NCBI GenBank assembly: GCA_027924645.1
Contig: BSBN01001363.1
Location: forward strand, 310,001-374,000
Source of the DNA: Cunninghamia lanceolata
Lineage: Eukaryota; Streptophyta; Pinopsida; Cupressales; Cupressaceae
DNA: 64,000 nt
Direction of reading: 5' to 3'
The notes under the pieces are model-generated. The model was not told the DNA's origin, did no database searches, and was given only the letters and a program-made list of their open reading frames with translations. The translations under genes were made by a program, and so were the position numbers. This document shows, piece by piece, positions 49,467 to 62,800 of the stretch (positions are counted from its first letter, which is position 1; each line of letters begins with the position of its first letter).

Positions 49467-52400
49467 ATGGCTACTCTGAATGTGGTGAAGATTTCTAATA
49501 GGCCACACCTTAAATTTGAGAAGCATCCATATAAATCCCTAGAAGTTGATCCCCTAGGCGCCTTTTCAAGCATTCCACATGGGGTTCTGCATGTAGAAGA
49601 TGTTAGGGCATATATTCATGCGAGTATTGAAGAATTTGGGGAATCTAAGTTGGTCAATATCTATCACAAGCATTTGATAGATGACTCATTCAAACTCAAA
49701 ACCTAGTATAAAGCTATTCGGGATAAACATTTTGCACAATGTAATCATTTCTCCTATTTTCTGGAAGATGAATGGGTCTGGTATATCTTGAGCAGAATGT
49801 ATGACAACTTCATGTGGTTGAGCAGGCCATTTAAGATCACTAAGGATGTCATTAGGGTAGTAACCAGATTACACTCAACTGGTGGAATGCCTACACTCAA
49901 ATCTGTCAAAAACCAAATTGTCAGTGAGGCTACCAGATTGAAGTTTGATAAAAGAGTAATGACTATTGAGGATATCACAGATCCGGATATCAAGTTTGCA
50001 TCAATGATAATTGGATATAAGATATATCACTCTAGCAGGGAGAATTCAGTATCTGGAACTGCTATATATACTGCTTATGAAATGTTGAGGAAGAATGTAG
50101 ACTATGATCTTTGTGAGCTCCTTCTGAACCAACTCTTGGAGAATCTACAGAAGATAAAGAAGGATAAGAAGAACTCTTTCAAATATGGTGGTTTGATACT
50201 CTGCCTATTCTTTTATTACATGAATGAGCTTCTCAGATCTAGTGGCTGGGTATGGCAGAATGATAGACTAGTAGTCATTCAAATCAGAGATTATATACAT
50301 GGGCTTGGTGATGCCAAGGCACAAAATACAGCTCTCTGGGGCCATTTCAAGAATTTTCAGAGCTTGATAAAAGCAAGAGAGAGAATCCCCCAATATTTAG
50401 TTGAAAAATATAAAGATACAATATGCTTTATGGTAGAAACTAATCAGTGCCTAATAGAGGCAGTGGAACCAAGAACAGTGTGGATCATGCCTATGGGGTA
50501 TGAAGTGGATGAGAAAATTGTGGAGCTGCATATTCAGCACATGCTAAGTCAGCCCAAGGATCCCAAGGCAGAAAGGTTTGGAACCTTTGAAGAATTAAGT
50601 GTGAAGATCCATGTGGAGTTAAGACAAATAGAAATAAAAAGAAAAGTAAGGAGGGAAGTAGAAGAGTTTGCCAAGAGGCATGGAATTTCAAAAGAAGCAC
50701 TTGATGCAAGTAGAGAGAAGACAGAAAGGCAGAGAAAGAAACAAAAAACAGAAAAAGAAGGTCCTCTGGTGGAAGTCCCCTCCCAGACCAGATCCTCTAA
50801 GACCTCTGCACCCACCACTGCAAAGAGCTCAAAGGCATCAAAACTGGAAGCAAAATCATCCAGAAAAGGAGAGAAGAGAACCAAGAGAAAGGCAACAAGG
50901 TCTTACACAAGCCAAAAGGATGAAGAAGAGATAGAATCAGATGAGGAGGTAAGGAAAATAAGGAAAAAGAAGAAAGTATCTGGTGAACCCTCTACCAGCG
51001 AAGACAAGGAAGAGATGGTAGAAGAGTTTGTTGAAAGGCCCACTCTGTCCATTGATGATGTAGTCAAATCAGTCACTATAGATGGGAACTTGAAACCAAT
51101 GACTAAATTTTATGATGACTATAGTGAGGCTGATCAAAAGATCTTGCAAGAAGCCACAGTCAGGTACCTTAACATTTATAATAAAGCATTCATTGAGATT
51201 ATATCTTTAATTCCAAAGAGCCTAGAGAAAGAACTATAAATCAGGAAGAACAATGCCAAGGCCAAGGACCTTGAGATCAGGGAACAAATAGCTATTCAGA
51301 TATATCCTTCAATCACTCAGAAGAAAATGAATATGATCTTCAAAGATTGCAAGGATAAGTTCCCGAGCAAAGCTAGAATGAATCAGCTTATGCTTGGTGA
51401 AACTAACAAAATAGTAAAAGAGACAGAAGAGATTATCTAGAGTGCATACAAAAGATTCAACATTCCTATTATAGAGGACTTAGGTGATAATCCCTTGGCC
51501 ACATATGTTGAAGAAAAATCTACTGAGATAGTGGTAGAAGAGGTAAAGGAGATAGGTGAACAAATGGGTAAAGACTTAGATTCCTCTGCTCTGGAAGAGG
51601 AGGTCCATGATCAAGCAAACATCTCTCCTCTGGTTTCCCCTACAGACTCCAGATTCAAAGAAAAAGAAAGAACACAAGAGAAGATCAATCAAGAAGAAAA
51701 AGAAAAAGAAGATGATAATAGCAAGGCTACAGAAGGAGAGAAAACTCCAACAAAGAAGGCCACAGATGATAGTGGTAAGGCTGCAGAAGGGGAGAAAATT
51801 CTGTCTCCGACAAGAGACACAGCAAAAGCAGTCAAAGAGTTCTTGACCAAAGAGATGATGGAATTTGATGAACTAGAATTGCTTCAAGGTCCATTCAATT
51901 TTGATTCCCTCTCTCCGGTCCAAACCATGAAACTAGCTTCCTTCACTCAAGTGAAGGCTAAAGAGAAACTTCTAAAGTCTCACATGGAAGACTGTGAGCT
52001 GCTAGAAATTGCATCTGGTGTGCTTGAAAAGATCATGCCATCCTTTCAAAAGGATTCCTCAGCTTCTTCATCCATTAATCTCAAGACTCTTGTTAGTTAT
52101 GTCAGCACTCATTTTGAATCTTTAGAGAAATTAGCTAAGGTAAAGGTCCGAAAAGTGTTTTTGGATAAGAGATTCTCCAAGTTACAAGGCTTAATAACCA
52201 ATGATAGGAGAAATATGGATATAGGGATAAAGATCTTAGAAAATGCTCTTAAGGATGGAGGAGAAGTATATAAATTTTGTATATCCTGGACTAAAGCAAC
52301 AAAGGATATTGAGAAGAAAGTGAAAGAACAAGAGGATAAACTATTAAGCCTCTCTCAGAATTTTGATCCTCTCACTGTATCCATAATAAACTAGGAATGT

Positions 52401-52547
52401 CAAACTATTGTAGTCATGAATGAGATTAAGAAGCTTGAGAAGGAAAGGAAGAACATATTAAGCAGGATGGGTGAACTTAAAGGGATGATTATCCCTAAAT
52501 TAGAGGCCATGCATGAGGCCCTAACTGATGCCCAGACAACAGCCTGA
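49467..52547 (+). pseudogene. Unknown ~1026-codon ORF of the Sirevirus-like element, 4 in-frame stops
   Basis: ATG at 49467 begins one reading frame that runs to TGA at 52545-52547. It is interrupted only by stops at 49704 (TAG), 51237 (TAA), 51438 (TAG) and 52392 (TAG); no frameshift is seen. All four could arise by C to T from CAG/CAA or G to T from GAG/GAA. Residues ~1-390 look globular (for example FLEDEWVWYILSRMYDNF and SSGWVWQNDRLVVIQIRDY). About 390-520 is Lys/Glu/Ser-rich with basic clusters like nuclear localisation signals (RKIRKKKKVSG). A second charged low-complexity part lies at about 675-800, and coiled-coil-like sequence follows. I do not recognise the family. Its place before the 3' LTR is where Sireviruses carry an extra, env-like ORF, but no membrane segment or signal peptide is evident. 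Confidence 0.65.
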
Positions 52548-52928
52548 ACTAGTGATCCGATAGATCTTAAGAGGGTAGAAGCTTTTGCATTCCTGTTGAG
52601 TGGTCACATCACAATTTTGGACAGGATGAAGCAGAGTTGGGCAACAAAATTTGCCTAGTTGAAGACATCTTTTGTAGATATACTTCAGTATATGTAAGTA
52701 TAGCATGTGTACATACTTATGTGGCTAATTATAGATTGTTTTTGGAAAATTTTGGTGTGCAGATCCCACCCTTTGCCATTGATGTCAAAGAGGGAGTGAG
52801 GAACAGTGAAAAATTAGGAGTCCAGCTAAGGGCGAGCTCCAGAAAATGTACATAAGAACATAGCATCAGCCAAGGGGGAGTATAGTGTGACACAGTCATT
52901 TTTCACTAAGTGTTGCCATCAATGCCAA
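52548..52928. other. 3' untranslated part of the Sirevirus-like element
   Basis: No supported frame. It contains a second AGGGGGAG at 52873-52880, before the functional-looking tract. Confidence 0.55.
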
Positions 52929-52938
52929 AGGGGGAGAT
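52929..52938 (+). promoter_or_regulatory. Polypurine tract of the Sirevirus-like element
   Basis: AGGGGGAGAT directly precedes the 3' LTR (TGTTGG at 52939), the characteristic Sirevirus/copia junction. Confidence 0.8.
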
Positions 52939-54036
52939 TGTTGGCAAGAGACACTATATGGCTTCATGAGTTTTGTCATTGATGGCAACAAAGTTCATCC
53001 CACCCATCTGCAGAACATGGTGTGCCTATACCGGAAGTCCAATTGAAGAAGTGTTGTGGTTTGGTAAGAAAGAACAGAGCATACAACAAGGTCCAACAGT
53101 CAGGTCTGGATCTCTTAGAGAAAGGATCTTTGTAAAGTACAGACTTGGGGAATTCAAGAGGAATACATTAATTGATAGATTCCAGGGATTGAGCCTCCGG
53201 TGATGTAAGAGTGAAGAGATATGAGCATCTAAGTATTGGGGTTTGGTTTGGCAGAGTTGATAGAGGAAGAACTGACCGGTAGAGTATCAGACCTCAATCC
53301 GGATGAGTTGTTGATGGTGATCAAGGTTTTTAAGGTATCATCCATGATTGGCCAACATGTGAGATGATTTCTATAAGCATCTCCTTGATATGCATCACTT
53401 GACAAGTAAGGATTCAACCAACAGATCAGAATTTGGATAAATATTGACTATTCCAGATGCTGACTAGAAAGTCGATTAAATTCTTGGTGCAAATATATAT
53501 ACCAGATTGATTTCGGTATGAAAAGGTGTGTTGTGCATTGTGGTGTGCGAAGAAAAGTAGAAGGACAGTGTGAAAGTAGTAAGATAGGTCCGGTATGTGA
53601 CAGGTCAATAACACCAAAGAAAAGGAATGATGAAGTGTAGCAAATCAATGTATTGAGCCTAACTGGAACTGAACCTCAGCATATGTGGATGCTTCTCATT
53701 AGGTCAAGGATCTTGTTATTCTTCTTACAACTTGTAGACAGTGAGTCTCTTGTAGGCAGTGAACCTCTTGTGAGCAGTTTGCTTAGGTAGTAAGCCCTAA
53801 TTGGCAAGTGCCATTTTATTTTTCTATTCCTCTAATAGAGAATACAATCTTTGGGTTAATCACCTTGTGGTTTTCTCCCTTAACAGGGTTTCCATGTAAA
53901 AAATATTGTGTCATGTGTATTTCTATTTCATGGTTATGTTTACTTATTTGAATTGATGCTGCATTAATTATTAAGAAAGTTTAGAAAGATGAAATAATTA
54001 AGATAATTGATTCACCCCCCCTCTTAGTTATCAATA
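52939..54036 (+). repeat. 3' LTR of the Sirevirus-like element (1098 bp)
   Basis: Pairs with 46701-47796. It begins TGTTGGCAAGAGAC; its last dinucleotide is TA instead of CA through a C-to-T change. It is followed by ATTAG at 54037-54041. Confidence 0.9.
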
Positions 54037-54059
54037 ATTAGAATAATAGAATTCTAGAG

Positions 54060-54277
54060 CAATGAATGAATGAATGAATGAAGAATTTTAATAACGTCCA
54101 CGAGGCTGCAACAGTGTATGGGACCCATCAACCGCACACATCCCCTTCAAATGGAACAACTGCAACAAAACTTCCTCTAAGTTACCTGAACTTCCTTCTT
54201 GAGATCTTCCCTTCTGCTGTGAAGTTTGATCACGAAGTTCACCATACTACCCAGCCTTGTCACTCAAAGAATGGTAG
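54060..54277 (+). repeat. ~210-bp module, unit C copy (cut by gypsy insertion)
   Basis: Third copy of the module. ATG at 54078 opens the same frame as in units A and B. A one-base deletion near its end (CACTCAAAGAA against CACTTCAAAGAA) changes the final residues, and the frame then runs into the inserted LTR to 54329. Otherwise it is open and similar in sequence. Confidence 0.6.
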
Positions 54278-57200
54278 AGTAAAGCCCCGCCTTGAACACC
54301 TTAGAGAAATTCACATATATGCTATTTGAAACAGGAATTTTTTTTTTTAAATGATTAAGATAACAAGTACTATTAACATATCTAGTTACGACATATTCTC
54401 TAAGAATTCAAGGCTGCATTACTTTACAAACCAACTAACATTATTTACAAACATCAGTAACTAATCTATATCCCATGCATAATTAAATAACTTATTCATA
54501 TTCATTACATATCGTCAAATAATACAATCTACATGATTAAATACATAATTGAAATGCTTTCATTACACATAAGTACATCATGACATCATTACATTGCCAT
54601 TTTCAAACTACATCAGAATTACTTACATTATGAATGTTCTGTTACACAAGTTAGGTACAAGATTATACACATACATCTTCATCAACTGGTACAAGTACAA
54701 TTGTCTGAAAACTGGGATAAATCTCTTCTGCACATGAACTTGACAAAGAATAACCAATGGACAAGATAGCTCTTCCACCCAACCATGTGGACTCCTAAGG
54801 TCCACCCCCCGAGCTAGGAGTTAACATGAGGTCCCAAACAATGACAGTCAGGTAGACGAAAGACAAACAAGAACAAAGGATGACTAAACGCCAATACAAC
54901 ACATGGCAATAACAACACAACACAACTTAACTTCCAGAGGCAACACTTAACAAATGAGGAGAGACCGAACAAGGGATGCTAGGTTGTAGTAGGGAGAGTG
55001 TCATCGCATGGTCCTAGCATGGATTATCCTGACAGCCTCTCACTAGGCGCCAGCCCCCATCTACGGTTATCCTGACAGCCTCTCACTAGGCGCCGGCCCC
55101 ATAGGGTGACACGTGTGGAATCAACCTTCCTTTCATGAGAACAAGGAAGTCAATCATGCCGACCAGGCCTTCTCTACCCATCCTTAGTCTAAACAAGCAC
55201 TACAGGTCATGGGAGAGGAATCCATTAATCTTGTTTAATGTGAAATCTACCCTTAACCCCATAGTTCATTTTAGGTTATCACTTGATTAATCTACTTCCA
55301 ACGGGTTATCCTGACTGCCACTTTGGGCGCCGGCCCCACATTGAAAGCCACTCTCCTTCCTAACACCTAGTAAACCCTAACCATCATACAAGGCATTATA
55401 ACATTACTCATACATATTCACTGCAAGGTAAAATTCCTCTTGCATTACAAACGGAATCAAACACTAGTTGTAATCCATTTCCTAGAACATTACAACACTT
55501 TACTTTTTACAGATTCCAGGTCTCTCCATATGATAATTACGACAAAATGGGTATAATAAGATCACAAGTGGGTTAATATCTCCACCAATACACATAATCA
55601 ATTTTCACAATACCTCATTATACTTCATACTATGTTTGATCCACATAATCGTTATTACATCGCAAACACAAAACAACTATACACATGTTGCAAGTACTCG
55701 ACTACGACAACTTAGCCTCTAGAATTCGAGTTTAACCACCCTCAATTCGACTCCTTACAACAAATCAATTAGTTCAATTCAGATTCAGGAGATTAAACAC
55801 TACAATTCCTTCTCGGTTTAGTGTAAACAACTTTGTAATAAAATCAACAGTGGATTACCTCTTTTTCCGACCAATTGCTTTTAAATTAGTACAATAATTA
55901 AATTGATACAATACAACTAGTTATCTAACTAATCTTTATTTTGTTTCAAAAGGTAAATTACTTGATTAACTAAATAATTACAATAATTGATTAAAAAAAA
56001 ACACTTAATACAATTATGCTATTCAATTCCTGTTTACCATTACGACACTTCCATATCGATACGATCTTTATCATTTTTCTTTCAAACTTGTTCAATTAAC
56101 TTGACTCTTTCAAGAAATGAAATGAATAAGAATGCTACGTTAATACCATATAACTAAATGACAATTATAACGAGGGACAATCGTCAATGGCGAACATTAT
56201 TAATTTATTTTCCTCAAGATTCTACCTTCAAACAGTCATTCGATTAACCTCAACCAGATAAGATAGTTTAATATACTTGCATGTCTTCATCGTAATGATG
56301 ACCCAGAAATGTTTTAATCAAAATGATTTAAATCTATCTAAAAAGAAGATTAGGATGGCCATACACATGCCGTCATGCTTGCTAGATGCATAAACTATGT
56401 TTATTTCCATGGCGTTCTGCTTTTCATGTAGATTCTTTTGCTGTATCTATTACCACTGCTATAGTCTATTGTCTTACAATCATAATTCGCAGAGGAGGTG
56501 TTAAATTGTTATTGACTATTTTACCATTGAAATGGATGATAATGCTTCAATTGATAGCATCAGACTTTAAACAGTTTATTTCTGACAGAAATTGACATCA
56601 CAAACACTCTGTAGGATTCAACAGTTGATTGTTGTATGTGCTTAGTTGAATTCCCTTGCTGCACTGGCCTTCAGAGGAAGCGCCAACTCTATGAGTGAGA
56701 TATCTATTAAGTCTGTGTTAGTTATGTGGACTGTTTCATAGTTCGTTAAACTAATGCGAAGGTGTGATCTGGAGGAAGGAACCTCTCAGACGTCTCAGCA
56801 ATGTGAATACAAAATACGGTGAATTTCCAATGATATACCAAGATTGCTAGTTTTTGGGGCTGTTCAACGAAGTTGAACTTATAATACAAGGTGCATCTAG
56901 ATGACAGAAACAACGATCTATCTGCATTGAAATGATTGTAGAATATATGCGAAATGGATTAACTTCCAAGGGTAGCGTCCTATATATTTAAACTTTTTCA
57001 GAAGTGCGCCCAGCCAAAACAAGTGCGATCTCCATATTAAATTGACTAACTTTTAGATTTTAACGTTTAGCAATACAGGAACCCTAATTTCTTAAGGCAT
57101 TATTCTAGCCAGATGCATTGTGAGTGCAGTTTGTAATCGAAGCATGACAATATACTAAACAACTTAGATAATGAATTTGATTAGACACTGTAAACTCACT

Positions 57201-59812
57201 TACCTACTAAGGATTATAATATTCGCTCAATTTTATAGTAATGGTTTATTTGTAGGCAAGCAGGGAACATGTGCCTAAGCTGTAAAATGGACTGATTGCT
57301 ACCGGTCAAAAGGAAGCATCGTCTCATTACTTCGAATGATTGACGAAGACCACAGAATGGATATGTTGAAAAGGCTTCAGAGACTTTCAATCAAAAGCGA
57401 ATAATAAGGCAAAGACGGCAGCGAACTACCTAAATAATCTCCTCAATATCATGCCCTAGTATTACAAACTTTCAGCGATACATGTTATTATCAATCGACT
57501 AGTAAATAAGACCAAAAGAAAAAAAAAGGTTAATAGATTCTCAGGCAAAATCGTTAACAAGGTTTTTTGACAAATGAAACTTCAATCACAGATGATTGAA
57601 CAAATAATCTATGCGTGGTCCTTGGCATAACCCTAAACCTTACCATTAAGATACCCGCTAGATCTGTGTTGAAACTATGGATGTGTTTTCTGGTACTGCA
57701 GATGCTTTAGTTTTAAAATATACCCAACGCCTATATAGAAAGAGTAGAAGTGATGATAGATAAACGGCCTGGAAATTGATGAAAGATAGAGTAATTTAAA
57801 ATGATTCCTGGTATAGTTAGACTCACAGCCATAAAATTTTACACGTGGGACAGAGATGAAGTAGATCTAAGAATTGCTAGGATTTTTCCAATTCAATAGC
57901 TCAAACTGTTATAAGTTACAATGCCGAATTGTTTGTTTGACATAATAGTTTAATGGATGAGAGGATGAGGAAATTGCAAAAGAAAATTCATGATTGAAAC
58001 TACGCAAGAACTTTAGAAAAGGAGATCTAAGAGATCTTAAGGAAGTGTCATCTTACATCTTCAAACCCTACCAATTTTATGCCAGTCTGAGAGTGCATAC
58101 AGTAGGTATTGCTGAAATACATCCTCAATGATATAAAGAAAACCATCGAAAATGAATGATTGCAGGGATGATAGAATGATTTGGCAAATGCAGTGGAAGG
58201 AGGACAATTGAACAACGAATTCCTTGAGCAAAAAAGGATTTTAAAACCCTAAGAGATGTTACTATTTAAACGTAGAGAAGATAGTCTACTAAATATAAAC
58301 AGAAGGATCCAGCCGTGGAGTGGGAGAAAGTAGTTAAACAATGAATCCTCTAAGAAGAAATTGATTTAGAGACCTACAAATTAAGCTGCCTAAATGCAGA
58401 GGAGAAGGACTACAGAAATGAGCACCCGGTTCAAGATTTGGTGGGGAAAACTCAGAATACAACTTGATTTCAGATCGTAGTATATCTTAAAGTGGATATT
58501 CAACCAACAAACCATTTGGAGTGAAATAAACAACAACAACATTTGCAGATTCAGAATAAGGTTCAGAGATAAGGCATTCGGTGGAACCTAGCTACGATGT
58601 CAAATCGACGAGTCTGCTTCAATTGCTGCAGTTCCAAGCTTCTTTTTCCGGCCTTCTTCTCTCTTCTTTCACCTGTAATCCCCCCCACTTTGCCTCTACA
58701 AGTTTCTCTTTTATAGGCCAGTCCCTTCCATCTTCCAAGGAGCTCGGCACGCGATCCCGTGCATCTCCCCCCTCTAGATATATTTTTATTTAATTTAATG
58801 ATCCCAAAAGGTTACTTTTTTTAAATATTAACACATAATTCTGACAAAATTTAATTTCTTTATAGCCGACCAACCATATTGTTATTAATAAAATTGTAAT
58901 ATTACGTCAATCTATAATTTTATAACTATATTTTAATTTATTTTATTAATTAAGTTGTAAATCACAATTTACAACATCACTACAACTATTTTATTTATTT
59001 AAATATTTATTATAAATAATATTATATTGAACAATGCAAAATTTCTTACAACTTTATTTAACGATTTTATTTCCCCTAAATTAGTAATTTATTAACAACA
59101 AGTATATTCAATTATCAACAATTATATTTTTTTGTATAATGATTCTAATTAAAGCACAACACTACCTTATACACTTAGACACCTTCAGACCTAATTAGAC
59201 TTCAAGGTGCAATATTACCGACAGTAAGTCATGATCGAATGACAAGCATAACCACAAGGGTAGACTGACAACCAGACAACACTAACTAGAGACCTCACGT
59301 TAACTTCAACCAACTAATCCATTGGCGAAGGCACGCTTAGACCTGGTAATCAGGTGGAGTCGGTGCCTAGTACCTGCATCCTGCAGCAATGCATGATTAA
59401 ACACAACAAGATATATATCCACATGCAGTCCTATAGTGAATAGAAATCGTAGTGGGGTAGGGTACTTGGGAGTGAGTAATACGACACTGTTCCATTCACG
59501 TATATAAATAAACTATTAACTATATTGAACAAGATTTTCTGTTTAATAGTCAACAACATAAAATGATCAATTATCTTACAATCCCAAATAGTGAATAACA
59601 TCAAAACATCTGTAACATCTAGTTCATTTATCAAATTCTAAAACATAAAATAACAGAATCCAACATCAACAACTGTTATCATAATGATTAGGTCCATAAC
59701 AAATTTACAAAATAACAAGAGATCCATCATCTACGGTCTAAGATACTATCATAATGTCCAATACTACTAAGCAAACATCAGTCTGATAGATGACAAGTTG
59801 AGGGGTACTACA
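54278..59812 (-). mobile_element. 3' LTR of an older minus-strand gypsy copy (5535 bp)
   Basis: Sense runs from 59812 (TGTAGTACCCC) down to 54278. The expected terminal TG/CA at the low end has decayed (AGTAAAGCC for TGTAACGCC on the plus strand). Family marks are a TATA box at 58708-58715, the hairpin region around 59450-59500, and GGGGCCGGCGCC repeats at 55021-55100 and 55303-55337. It belongs with the internal region to its right; the other LTR lies beyond the window, so its target duplication cannot be checked. No host gene is seen in its 5.5 kb. Confidence 0.85.
58708..58715 (-). promoter_or_regulatory. Candidate TATA box, minus-strand gypsy copy
   Basis: TATAAAAG on the minus strand, 1097 bp into the LTR, matching the position of the box in the tandem element (1114 bp). 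Confidence 0.55.
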
Positions 59813-59824
59813 TCCTCCCCCCTA
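59813..59824 (-). promoter_or_regulatory. Polypurine tract, minus-strand gypsy copy
   Basis: On the minus strand, AGGGGGGAGGA-type purines directly precede the TG of the LTR at 59812, as in the tandem element. Confidence 0.8.
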
Positions 59825-59833
59825 GGATTAGGC

Positions 59834-62800
59834 TTACTCCTGGAAGCCTGCGAACAAATATGGATATAGCTCTGTCATTCGGGATATATCTTCCCAGGTA
59901 GTTGAAGTCTCATCACTAGGATCCCATTGGACCCTTACCTGCTCTATGACTCTGCCCCTGAGAGTGAGTCGCTTGTGCTCCAAAATGCCTACAGGATCCA
60001 AAGCTAGCTGCCCGTCCTCTACTTGTAAGGCATTCCAATCAAGGACATGAGAAATATCTGGATGATAGGGTCTAAGAACAGAAACATGAAATACATCATG
60101 GACGCATGACAAGCTAGGCGGCAAAGCAAGACGGTATGCAACATGACCTATTCTCTCCAAAACCTTGAATGGCCCTACAAAACGCGGTGCAAGCTTAGAG
60201 CCTTTTCCATAACGGATCAGACTCTTTCGCGGACGCACCTGCAAGGATACCTGATCGCCAACTAAGAATTGACGATCAAGTCTATGAGCATCTGCATATT
60301 TCTTCTGTCTATCCTGTGCTGCCACCAGATGCTCTCTAATGCGATCAACCTACTGCTCCATCTCTTGAAGCATCTGTGGTCCTAAAAGAACTCTGTCCTC
60401 AAGACGATCCCAACTCAATGGGGTGCGACAAGGACAACCATATAGAGCCTGAAAAGGAGACATGCCAATAGAACTATGGTACCCATTATTGTAAGAAAAC
60501 TCCACCAAATATAAGTAATCTTCCCAATGGTTTTGCTGATCCATAACATACATTCGGAGCATATCCTCGAGGACCTGATTGACCCTTTCAGTTTGCCCAT
60601 CAGTCTCTGGATGATACGCTGAACTGAAGTTCAGCTGAGTTCCTAATGCATGTTGAAGGGATGTCCAAAGAACTAAAGTAAAAACTAGATCACGATCAGA
60701 GATAATCTTGTGAGGAATCTCATGCAATTTGACTATATCTTCCATGAAAATTTTGGCCACAGATGAAGCATTATATGAACATCAGACAAGAGAAAAGTGT
60801 GCTACTTTCGTAAGCCTGTCAACAGTGACCATTATTGCATCATGACGACGAGAGGACATGGGTAAACCAACTATAAAATCTATTGAAATGATGTCCCATT
60901 TCCATTCTGGAATAAGATGTGGCTGGAGAAGACCTGCCGGATGCTGATGTTCCGCCTTAACCCTCTGACATTCTAAGCATCTCAAAACAAAATCAGCAAT
61001 ATCCCTCTTCATTCCGGCCCAAAAATATATCTGACGAAGGTCTTCATACATCTTCTTGACACCTGGATGAGTAGAATAAGGTGCCCGATGTGCCTCGGTC
61101 ATGATTAGGGTGCGAAGACCTTCTGTAGAAGGCACATAAATGTGACCAAAATGTCACAAGAGACCATCCGACTCAATAGAATATCTGGCATATCTACCCT
61201 CCAAGGTTCTACCAGACTCAACTTCAGCTTTCACTTCCTGATACCATCTATCTACAGGGAGCGCTGCAAGAATCTGTCCTCTCAAATCCACTCCAAGAGT
61301 GATTGATGAAAGTTCATGTCTTCGCTGACTAAGAGCATCTGCCACCACATTCTCCTTACCTTGGATATATTTTACCTCAAAATCGTACTCACATAGAAAC
61401 TCCATCCACCGCCTCTATCTCGCATTCAGGTTTGGCTGAGTGAAAATGTACTGTAAACTTTGATGATCACTGTGTAGCACAAACTGATGCCTCAATAAGA
61501 AGTGTCTCCATCTTACTAATGCATGTACAACTACAGCTAACTCTAGGTCATGTGTAGGATAGTTCAACTCATGATCTTTGAGTTTACGGGACTCATAGGC
61601 TATCACACGACCCTCCTGCATTAAAACTACTCCTAAACCTTCCAAAGATGCATCAGTACATACCACAAAATCTCCAGCAGGATCAAGCACTGCTAAAATA
61701 GGTGCACTAGTTAACTGCTCCTTAAGAGTCTGAAAGGCTGCTTGACACTGATCTGACCAAATGAACTTCTTTCCTTTTCTCTGAAGAGAAGTTATAGGGT
61801 GAGCTATCTTTGAAAATCCTTCCACAAATCGTCGATAATAGCCTGCTAAACCCATGAAACTACGAACCTCTGAAACATTGGTGGGAGTAGGCCAGTCCAT
61901 GATAGCTTGAATCTTTGAAGGATCCACTGCAATACCCTTGTTAGAAATAACATGTCCCAAATATTTCACTTCAGTTTGAAACAAATCACATTTAGCCAGA
62001 TTTACATATAACTGATTTTCACTTAAACACTGTAGAACCTGTTGCAAATGATCTTCATGCTCCTCCACAGACCTTGAATAAATCAATATATCATCTAAGA
62101 AAACAAGAACAAATCTATCAAGATAGGTGCGAAATACACCATTCATCAGACTCATAAATAGTGATGGTGCATTTGTCAACCCAAAAGGTATAATAGTGAA
62201 CTCATAATGCCCATAACGGGTGCGAAATGCTGTCTTGTGGATGTCAGCCTCAAAGATGTGCAATTGATGATATCCAAATTTTAGGTCTATCTTTGAAAAC
62301 ACCTTAGCTCCCTTGATCTGATCAAAGAGGTCATCAATCTATGGCAATGGGTATCTGTTCTTCACAGTCACCTTATTAAGCTATCGATAGTCTATGCATA
62401 ACTGTAGAGATCCATCCTTTTTCTTCATAAAAATGACTGGTGCTCCCCATGGAGAGACACTGGGATGAATGAATCCCTTCGCTAATAACTCTTCTAGCTG
62501 CAAGCGAAGCTCCTTAAGCTCATGGTTAGTCATCCGATATGGAGCTCATGAAATAGGTTCTGCTCCGGGAACAAGGTCTATCTTAAAATCAATATCACGC
62601 TTCGGTGGCATACTCGGGATCTTGGTAGGAAAGACATCTTCATACTCCTTGAGAATAGGATGATCGTCAAGGGATGTCTCCCTACTCTCCCCAAAATCTA
62701 AGTCATTAACTGTTACTGCAAACAACTTGCATGCCTGATGCAAACATCTCTTCAATTGCATACCAGAAACCATGCACAAAGAGATGGGTCTCTAAATCCC

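Larger units (their letters stand above)
46701..54036 (+). mobile_element. Non-autonomous Sirevirus/copia-like LTR element
   Basis: A 7.3-kb element with ~1.1-kb LTRs (TGTTGG...CAACA) and 5-bp duplication ATTAG (46696-46700, 54037-54041). The primer site resembles initiator-Met, and a Sirevirus-like AGGGGGAGATTG junction precedes the 3' LTR. AGGGGGAG occurs three times (49060, 52873, 52929), a habit known in Sireviruses. No protease, integrase, RT or RNase H was recognised. The inside holds a coiled-coil/zinc-knuckle gag remnant and a long unknown ORF. The two LTRs differ at roughly one base in 15-20 over the first few hundred bases, so it is much older than the tandem gypsy element. Confidence 0.85.
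46509..54277. repeat. 7.2-kb macrosatellite unit C, start (interrupted)
   Basis: 46509-46700 matches 1-192, and 54042-54277 resumes with the octamer and 210-bp module. The Sirevirus-like element interrupts it at 46701-54036, and the minus-strand gypsy copy interrupts it from 54278. Only the first ~0.4 kb of this unit is visible. Confidence 0.8.

Noticed and set aside
49467..52547. Unknown ORF as an envelope gene
   Set aside because: The position fits a Sirevirus env-like ORF, but I see no signal peptide or transmembrane segment and there are basic nuclear-type clusters. The call was left open.
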